In this document: piece after piece, positions 58,454 to 64,000 of the stretch | Layout of the letters: the number at the start of each line of letters is the position of its first letter | How positions within the stretch are numbered: the stretch's first letter is position 1 | Assembly: GCA_033065855.1 (NCBI GenBank) | Contig: JAVXUO010001497.1 | Coordinates: forward strand, 1 to 64,000 | Length of the DNA stretch: 64,000 bases | Origin: Escallonia rubra | Lineage: Eukaryota; Streptophyta; Magnoliopsida; Escalloniales; Escalloniaceae | Direction: 5' to 3' | Notes under the pieces: generated by a model | What the model was told of the DNA's origin: nothing | Database searches by the model: none | What the model saw: only the letters and a program-made list of their open reading frames with translations | Made by a program: the position numbers and the translations under genes

Positions 58454-58820
58454 TGTAACGTATCGAGCCCGAGACGTTACCGGCCATGGCTTGGCTGTGG
58501 TTGTCTGGTTAATGGACTTGATGAACTGAAAATTGAAGAGCAGAGAAGGAGAATGACGAGAGAGAGCTAGAGAGAGAGAAAACTTCAGAAATGATAGAGA
58601 GAGAAAGAGAGAGCAAAGAAACAGCTTAGAGAGAGAAAGAGGCTTTGGTCATTATATTCCACACTTCCCTATCTCAGTATCAGATTCACCCCTCTTATAT
58701 AGAGGGTGGTAACAAATTGAAACAACAGTAAACGTCGCTAATTATCAAGTTTAGAACGGAATAACGAAAAATGCAGTAAACGGCTGCGTTTGGTGTTGGA
58801 TTCTACCCCAGTATGTGACA
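58454..58820 (-). repeat. 5' LTR (right on the map)
   Basis: 367 bp, same termini as the 3' LTR, followed by the CATTG target duplication. A TATATAGAGGGTGG-like part could be the core promoter on the other strand; no firm TATA assignment is made for the minus strand. Confidence 0.93.
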
Positions 58821-58941
58821 CATTGATCCACCTGCAGATTCATTTTGAATTCCTTATAAGATGTATTTTTCATTAATTATAAGGGAAATGAGATTGTTTC
58901 TGTAGGTATATAACATCTCATTTGGGTGTATAAGAGACACA

Positions 58942-59129
58942 TAATTTGTAGAAGAAAGAAGTGCAGCTTATCCAGCTTTTAATCTTGGTCCTTCCAAAAC
59001 AAAGGATCAACCCCTTTATCCGACTCTATCCATCGTAATTTGTAGAAGAAAGAAGTGCAGCTTATCCAGCTTTTAATCTTGGTCCTTCCAAAACAAAGGA
59101 TCAACCCCTTTATCCGATTCTATCCATCG
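58942..59129 (+). repeat. 94 bp tandem duplication
   Basis: TAATTTGTAGAAGAAAGAAG to CTATCCATCG occurs at 58942-59035 and again at 59036-59129, nearly identical (one visible change, CGACTC versus CGATTC). Confidence 0.9.
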
Positions 59130-60886
59130 GATACCATTTTCTTGCTTATCCCGCTATATGCTAACTTGTTTATTCAACTAAACTCATCGTTCGAATCAAG
59201 AAGCTGTCAAATTTTTAGAACTATGACAGAGTGTCTTCAACAAACATATGCATAATTTGAGCACAGAGCTTTACGCAATTCTATACTCTAATCGATTAAA
59301 AATTTGGGCATTACATGCATGGGTAGAATGTCGCACTTAATATCTGATTCAACAAAGATACTAAGTTACTTTTTCTGGGTGTGGGTGAGGGGCTTGCGAG
59401 GAGAAGAGGTGGGCTACTACTTGAGACAAAGTAGAGATAACGCTTGTGTTTCCTTTGTTATAGTAAGCTTGGAAAAGGGCGGTCCCAAGGTTGTTAAGAC
59501 AATCTTATATAGGGGTATCATAAATGTGATTTACGTAGAGGAGCTAGAGTGGCTTAGTTGGTTAAAGAGGATTATTAAGCACAAAGGTTAGAGCAGGAGT
59601 CGCTGAGTTGGTAAGAGTTTGTAGCTGTTGAGCAGAAGACCTTAGCTTCACACCCTTCCCTTAATACTCTATGTATTTCCATGTTCCTCTCTTGGGCCAT
59701 TTTAGCATAATTATACTGATTAATGAAAAGAAGATATTAGATGATTATATCAATTCTTCAGTAGGCGAGAAATACTTCTTGGAGTGAGGTTTTGGGTGCA
59801 TTGGTGTCTTCTAGCAATAACAAAGTCATTCCTTATAAGGATGGAAAGATTAAACAAATGTCTTGTTTGGGTAAATTATTTGAGAAGGAAACATAATTTG
59901 GCCCTTGAAATTTATTTGCAGGATGAATTCTTTCATTAACCATGAAATAATGCGAAATGGTTATGTAATAGAATCTTGAAATGATGTTAATCTGCAAACG
60001 ATCTTGAAGTGGAAAGAGCAGCTTAAGAAACTGAGCACGAGGCCCTTCTTTTGCTCTTTTCTCTGAAATGATAATGTATTATTTAGGTTGAACTATACAG
60101 TTAAAATTTTGCTGTCATATAAGAAAAAAATTTCCTTTTTGAATGTTAATTGTATTATCAACGAAGGGGTCGAATCCCATGTATTAAGAGTGCAATGGGA
60201 AAAGATATATGAATATTCTTTCGTGTGCGAAGGCCTAAGAGCATTTCATCACTACCTGCAAAAAACATGAATTCTTGGTTTATTCACTTTGAGATGTTGA
60301 AGCTTAAAATGTTTTGTTAACTAACGGGCATATAGCATAAAACCATAGCTTACGTAGACTTTAAAATGCACGATAAAAGATAATGGATAAAATCACTGCA
60401 CTTCACTCCACAAACCACTTGATTTGGACTAAGAAAAGCTCAACAAGAGGAGCTACCAACTGACGTTCCTGAATGAGTAAAATTGTGGTATATGTGTGTG
60501 AGGAAGAGAGGGGGGAGGGGGAGGAAGTATTATTCTATTCAAATAACAATAAACAGGAGTTTGAAAACATAGTTCAGTATTATTGGGAAACAAAAACAAG
60601 AAATTTGAGTATTCTTGACATGTTTCAAGTTGGGTGTCATGCCATGTTTGTCTTCATGTACTTGATGTGCATAGTGCCATAGGGTAACAGCACTATCCTT
60701 TTTCTCCTTACTGTGCTGATATGCTTAACGCTGTAGGCAAAAGCACAAACCCTTTATTAGTCTTGATATCTGCCATGTTTAAGTCCATGTACTTGATATG
60801 CATATTTGCCGTAGGCAAACAGCACTATCCTTTCTCTCCTTTCTGTTCGGAAAAGTAACACTGCAATTGGTTCTTCATGCAGCCAA
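59130..60886. other. Intergenic, 1.7 kb, upstream of the small membrane-protein gene
   Basis: Contains a possible SINE-like segment (59545-59700, see findings) and two related stretches near 60660-60720 and 60780-60850 (both with TACTTGAT(G/A)TGCATA and CAGCACTATCCTTT). A CTTCATGCAG near 60881 could be an acceptor of a 5'-leader intron. Confidence 0.4.
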
Positions 60887-60934
60887 GTGACAGAAGATAG
60901 AGTTCTCTGTGCATTGTCCATTTATAGAACACAA

Positions 60935-61276
60935 ATGGCAACCCAACAAGAAGAGGGCAGTCAACAAGCAGCGGACGATAAGCAGCTACCAAGCCCGTCG
61001 GCTACTGGCTTGAGAGGGATGATAGAAAATCAGTATAGGAGAATCAGAGAAAATGCAGAAACATACCCATATGTGTGGGGTTCCTACATTGTTGTATATG
61101 GTGGATTTGGCCTCTGGTTAGCTTACAGATGGAGAAAGCTCCGCAAGACTGAGGACAGAGTTCGAGTACTTCAAGAGAGACTCCGAAAAATTGTTGAAGC
61201 TGAAAAGTCATCAAGCTCTGCTGCAACGACTGACAAAGCGTCATCATCTTCCGAGAAACCCACCTCAAATAATTAG
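60935..61276 (+). CDS. Small single-pass membrane protein with coiled-coil tail, unknown function
   Basis: A 113-residue product is predicted from the ATG at 60935 (MATQQEEGSQ). An upstream in-frame ATG at 60887 is less likely, since it would add a non-conserved MTEDRVLC-type leader. The N-terminus is polar, then come GMIENQYRRIRENAETYPYV, one membrane span at about 46-64 (VWGSYIVVYGGFGLWLAY), a positive flank RWRKLRK and a coiled-coil EDRVRVLQERLRKIVEAE, with a Ser/Thr-rich end. I recall short plant proteins with the ENAETYPYVWGSYI..YGGF pattern that have no assigned role. The positive-inside rule would place the C-terminus in the cytosol or matrix. Confidence 0.8.
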   Translation: MATQQEEGSQQAADDKQLPSPSATGLRGMIENQYRRIRENAETYPYVWGSYIVVYGGFGLWLAYRWRKLRKTEDRVRVLQERLRKIVEAEKSSSSAATTDKASSSSEKPTSNN

Positions 61277-62400
61277 TTATGCTCTATTGAACTCCATACT
61301 TAACTCAAAATTGCTACAATTTTTGGGGAACGTCCTTTTCGTCGAAGCACGGCTAATTATATAAAAAGCTCCAGGTTTTGCCAGCGGAACAAGTAAAATT
61401 GTCAAATTAACGGTTTGAGGAAGCTGAGGAAAGAAAATGAACTAAAAACGTGGTTGCTCCCCATGTATGAGCTCAAGTGGACTAGTCAGGGAGCAGAGGT
61501 AACTGACTTGGTTTTGAACTTCTCAGGAGTTACAGATACCTCATGCAGGGGTGATTTTGCATGTCTAGGATTTTACTTGAGTGCTTGGAATAGAATGATC
61601 GCCGTCTATAAATCTCTGCACAATATTCTTGTGATTGGTTGACCAGGTTGTGGTCGACTTGGGAGTGGGGAATATATTCAGCAATCTGTAGCCTTGAAAC
61701 ATTGTAGACGGTGAGCAGGTTGTGGTCGACTGGGGAGTGGGGAATAAATTGTAACAGAAGAGAAAATTGGACTTGAATTAACTATTTAGTGTACACAATC
61801 ACCAAATTGACCGTCCATTGAAATGAAAGAAAATCGTGTCCTCCAGTTAATTACAGTAAATAAGCAGGTTTCAACCAAGCTGCAGGTTGATCAGACTTCC
61901 TGCCAAATGGTGATTGTTGGAAGGATTCCCATTCAATGGGCAGCCTTGCCCTCCACACAAATTTCTTCTGAAGCTCTACGGTTCATTTGATACGGAATTG
62001 GTTTTATTTTGGTGCAACGATGCCTGGTTCCCGCATTTGCATATGCAAACCATTAATTTGGAGGGATAATCAGATTTTTATGTACTGTAACTTTTAAGTC
62101 TAGCAGTGCTACTGCATTAATGTTTGTTTTTATATATTACTATCTCGGCTTGTACTTTTTGTTTTGTCAATATTAGAAACTTTTCATTGATTATAGAGAT
62201 GTTACAAAGCCGTCCCCACTAATAGGAGGTTTACCAAATAATATTACAAACCCAAATAGATGGAACGCTCATGTTTTACTATTAAAACTCGAATCGAGTA
62301 GTCCAGACCATAGATACATGTGATCTACTATGCACAAAAAAATACTGAGCGTGACTGCTTCAGTCAGCAGTCTCTTACTTCCTAATCTAACTTGTTGTAC
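61277..62400. other. 3' region and intergenic sequence
   Basis: The word CAGGTTGTGGTCGACTNGGGAGTGGGGAATA occurs at about 61645 and again at about 61716, a short direct duplication. The 75-codon frame at 61415 has no family features and probably belongs to the 3' untranslated region. No further gene. Confidence 0.4.
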
Positions 62401-62409
62401 AAACATAAA

Positions 62410-62411
<2 letters not shown>

Positions 62412-62447
<36 letters not shown>

Positions 62448-62657
62448 GTGATCTGTTAATAGCGTTAGCAAATTGCTTGCGCGATCTGATCGTCTGCTAC
62501 ATTGTAGCGGACGAAAATTTACCGTCCGCTACACTATGTAGCGGACGGTGAAAAAAATGCGCAGTCGTGACGCGCGATCTGACCGTCCATTCTCGCACGT
62601 GGACGGCCAGATCGCGCTAGCAACTTGGGTTAAGTTGCTAGTGCTATCAACGGATCA

Positions 62658-62711
<54 letters not shown>
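62412..62711. repeat. Palindrome-bearing MITE (62446-62659) between two (AT)n tracts
   Basis: The left tip CGTGATCTGTTAATAGCGTT and the complement of the right tip (CGTGATCCGTTGATAGCACT) are inverted repeats. Inside lie two palindromes of the GTCCGCTACA type (62489-62511 and 62521-62545) and the hairpin TAGCAACTTGGGTTAAGTTGCTA split as TAGCAACTT and AAGTTGCTA. The element is 214 bp and is bordered on both sides by AT runs (62412-62443 and 62660-62711). Confidence 0.75.
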
Positions 62712-62715
<4 letters not shown>

Positions 62716-62719
62716 AAGC

Positions 62720-63010
62720 TGTTAGTCGTCCGCTACACTATATATCAGACGGTTTTTTTTATCGTATTGCCCTTCCCTCCTCGTCCGCTACACTGTGTAG
62801 CGGATGGCTTTTTGACTGACGGCGCGTCAAGTCATCCACATCCCCCCTGGCAGTTGTCACATCCCTAACAGTGCCCCGTCCGTGAGATTGTGTAGCAGCC
62901 ATTATTTAAATAAAAACTAAATAAATGATGTCCGTTACACTGTCTCGCGAAGTGACTTTACTGTCTGCTATACTGTGTAGCGGACGGTCCATATATTTAT
63001 GCCAAAACCT
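62720..63010. repeat. GTAGCGGAC palindrome-bearing repeat, cluster 3
   Basis: Palindromes around 62727, 62780 and 62963 (the last as CTGCTATACTGTGTAGCGGA) with partial copies near 62890 and 62932. It follows an AT microsatellite. No coding capacity. Confidence 0.6.
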
Positions 63011-63249
63011 AACTTCGAAACTCTTATTCGTTCTTTCTTCTCACAAATTTTTCTAGCGGGCGTTGGCAAGCAGATCTGCGCAATTTCTTCTCAAGAAATC
63101 TTTTAATCGTCTCATCATTCACGTAAGTTCACAAACCAATCCTTTATTTGTTCATAATCTAGAGTTGTTATGAGTATTGCGGCTTATGCATGGCTTTGAA
63201 TATGTATTGAGCATGTGCTAGCGTTTGTCAATATATATATATATATATA

Positions 63250-63570
63250 TGGAGCTGATCCGTTGAGAGCGCTAGCAAAATAGGATAAGTTGCAAACGCG
63301 ATCTGGCCGTCCATCCCGAAAGATGGACGGCCCATATTTTTTTTTTGTTGCATTTTTTTAAGTCCGTCCGCTACATTATGTAGCGGACAATTTTTTGACA
63401 AAAATACCCTTTGTGCCCATCCGCTACATAATGTAGCGGACTATCGAGGCACTACTGTTCTGACTTTTTTAAAATCCGTCCGCTACATTATGTAGCGGAC
63501 AATTTTTTGACAAAAATACTCTCTGTGCCCATCCGCTAAATAATGTAGCGGACTTTCGAGACAGACTTTT
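63250..63570. repeat. GTAGCGGAC palindrome-bearing repeat, cluster 4, with 113 bp duplication
   Basis: Begins GGAGCTGATCCGTTGAGAGC right after an AT run (63231-63249), the complement-type match of the right tip at 16690. It holds four palindromes (63363, 63418, 63476, 63530); the pair 63363-63455 is repeated at 63476-63565 with few changes (for example CCTTTGTG versus TCTCTGTG). Confidence 0.7.
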
Positions 63571-63888
63571 TCTGACTATCTCTTTCTCTGTCCTTTCTTT
63601 CTTCTTTCTGTTCTGACACACTCTCTCCCTCTCCCATCAATTTTCTGACTATCTCTCTTTCTCTCTCTCTCTCTCTTGCTGTCCCCACTCCACTCCCCCA
63701 TTCCTCCTTTGCTTCTTCTTCAAGCGAATAAATTCACCTGCTCCCTCTTACTTTTCAACATCTGAAATCTCTTTTTGTTTACCAAGGAGTCTACACGACC
63801 CCACGAGGACCAGGGGATCAGTCTCTTCTTGCCAAAAGGTGAGGGGGCGGCTGTAGATGCATTTTCTTTTCATCTGTGCTTTGCTTTT
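63571..63888. other. Pyrimidine-rich upstream sequence of the right-edge gene
   Basis: TCTCTCTTTCTCTCTCTCTC at about 63650 and further CT-rich DNA suggest a promoter or 5' leader. An AAAAGGTGAGGG (63833-63844) could be a donor and CGGGCCAG (63897-63904) an acceptor of a short intron. Confidence 0.35.
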
Positions 63889-64000
63889 CTTTTCATCGGG
63901 CCAGACTCGGGCTTCGAGCTCGACGAATCGGACGTGTGGAGCTCGGTCGGCGGCGGCGTCGTCTCGCCGGACTACAGGAAACCGGTGGTGAGTTCGAGGA
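63889..64000 (+). CDS. Probable S40/DUF584 senescence-regulator protein, 5' part, runs off the edge
   Basis: The plus strand reads GPDSGFELDESDVWSSVGGG then VVSPDYRKPVVSSR up to the edge, in GC-rich DNA unlike its surroundings. The ExDESDVW motif followed by SP(D/E)xRKPVxSSR is typical of the plant S40 (DUF584) family of small nuclear proteins linked to senescence. No start codon is visible in frame close by, so the start is either upstream of a short intron or outside the resolved part. It could also be a captured fragment. Confidence 0.5.

Larger units (their letters stand above)
56487..58820 (-). mobile_element. Small LTR retrotransposon carrying a host methyltransferase fragment
   Basis: Two near-identical LTRs (56487-56850 and 58454-58820) begin TGTAACGTATCG and end GTATGTGACA, that is TG..CA. 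The element is bordered by an identical 5 bp repeat CATTG (56482-56486 and 58821-58825). Next to the right LTR the minus strand has TGGTATCAGAGCC (58439-58451), the standard primer site for initiator Met-tRNA. Next to the left LTR lies GGGGTTGGGAA (minus strand), a polypurine tract. Transcription is therefore leftwards. The 1.6 kb interior holds gag-like sequence and a PMT-type methyltransferase piece but no protease, reverse transcriptase or integrase, so it is non-autonomous. Confidence 0.93.

Overview
The window is nuclear DNA of a flowering plant. Split genes with GT..AG introns encode plant proteins (ERO1 thiol oxidase, CC-type glutaredoxin, embryo-abundant-type methyltransferase), and plant transposons and AT microsatellites are dense between them. 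I cannot name the species. Everything here is read by eye; family names rest on remembered family motifs, not on searches.

Layout. 1-2.7 kb: 5' part of an ERO1 gene on the minus strand, continuing off the left edge. 3.4-9.7 kb: a decayed Ty1-copia element with three later insertions (a hAT-like element, an LTR-like repeat, a Tourist MITE). 10.6-14.3 kb: a long-TIR element and a second, inverted copy of the LTR-like repeat. 15.4-17.2 kb: microsatellites and palindrome-bearing repeats. 17.85-18.26 kb: a small plant-specific gene. 21.7-22.1 kb: an intronless CC-type glutaredoxin. 24.3-26.5 kb: hAT, Stowaway and Tourist elements. 28.7-31.6 kb: a two-exon methyltransferase whose last codons are cut off by a TAA. 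32.0-35.8 kb: a broken RDR-gamma relic between two arrays of hairpin-forming repeats. 36.2-43.0 kb: nine tandem copies of a ~626 bp unit between two divergently oriented small ORFs. 43.8-46.0 kb: a non-autonomous long-TIR element with a perfect 9 bp target-site duplication and a nested hAT-like element. 46.77-53.21 kb: a 6.4 kb Mutator-like element. 56.5-58.8 kb: a small LTR retrotransposon carrying a host gene piece. 60.9-61.3 kb: a small membrane-protein gene. 62.4-63.6 kb: more palindrome-bearing repeats. At the right edge: the start of a probable S40/DUF584 gene.

The outstanding locus is the Mutator-like element. Besides a FAR1/MURA-type transposase (795 codons, interrupted by one in-frame TAG) it holds pieces that I read as exons of four unrelated host genes: a PDR-type ABCG transporter and a gamma carbonic anhydrase upstream of the transposase on the plus strand, and exocyst SEC6 exon 1 followed by an EDRF1-like exon on the minus strand. 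A second capture event lies 3 kb away: an LTR retrotransposon (5 bp duplication CATTG, Met-tRNA primer site, polypurine tract) whose gag-like frame runs into a PMT-type (DUF248) methyltransferase segment. The window thus shows gene-fragment transduction by a DNA transposon and by a retroelement side by side. Other points of interest are the 626 bp array, whose units each carry a TATA-like and CACGTG motifs, and a palindrome family embedded in AT microsatellites.
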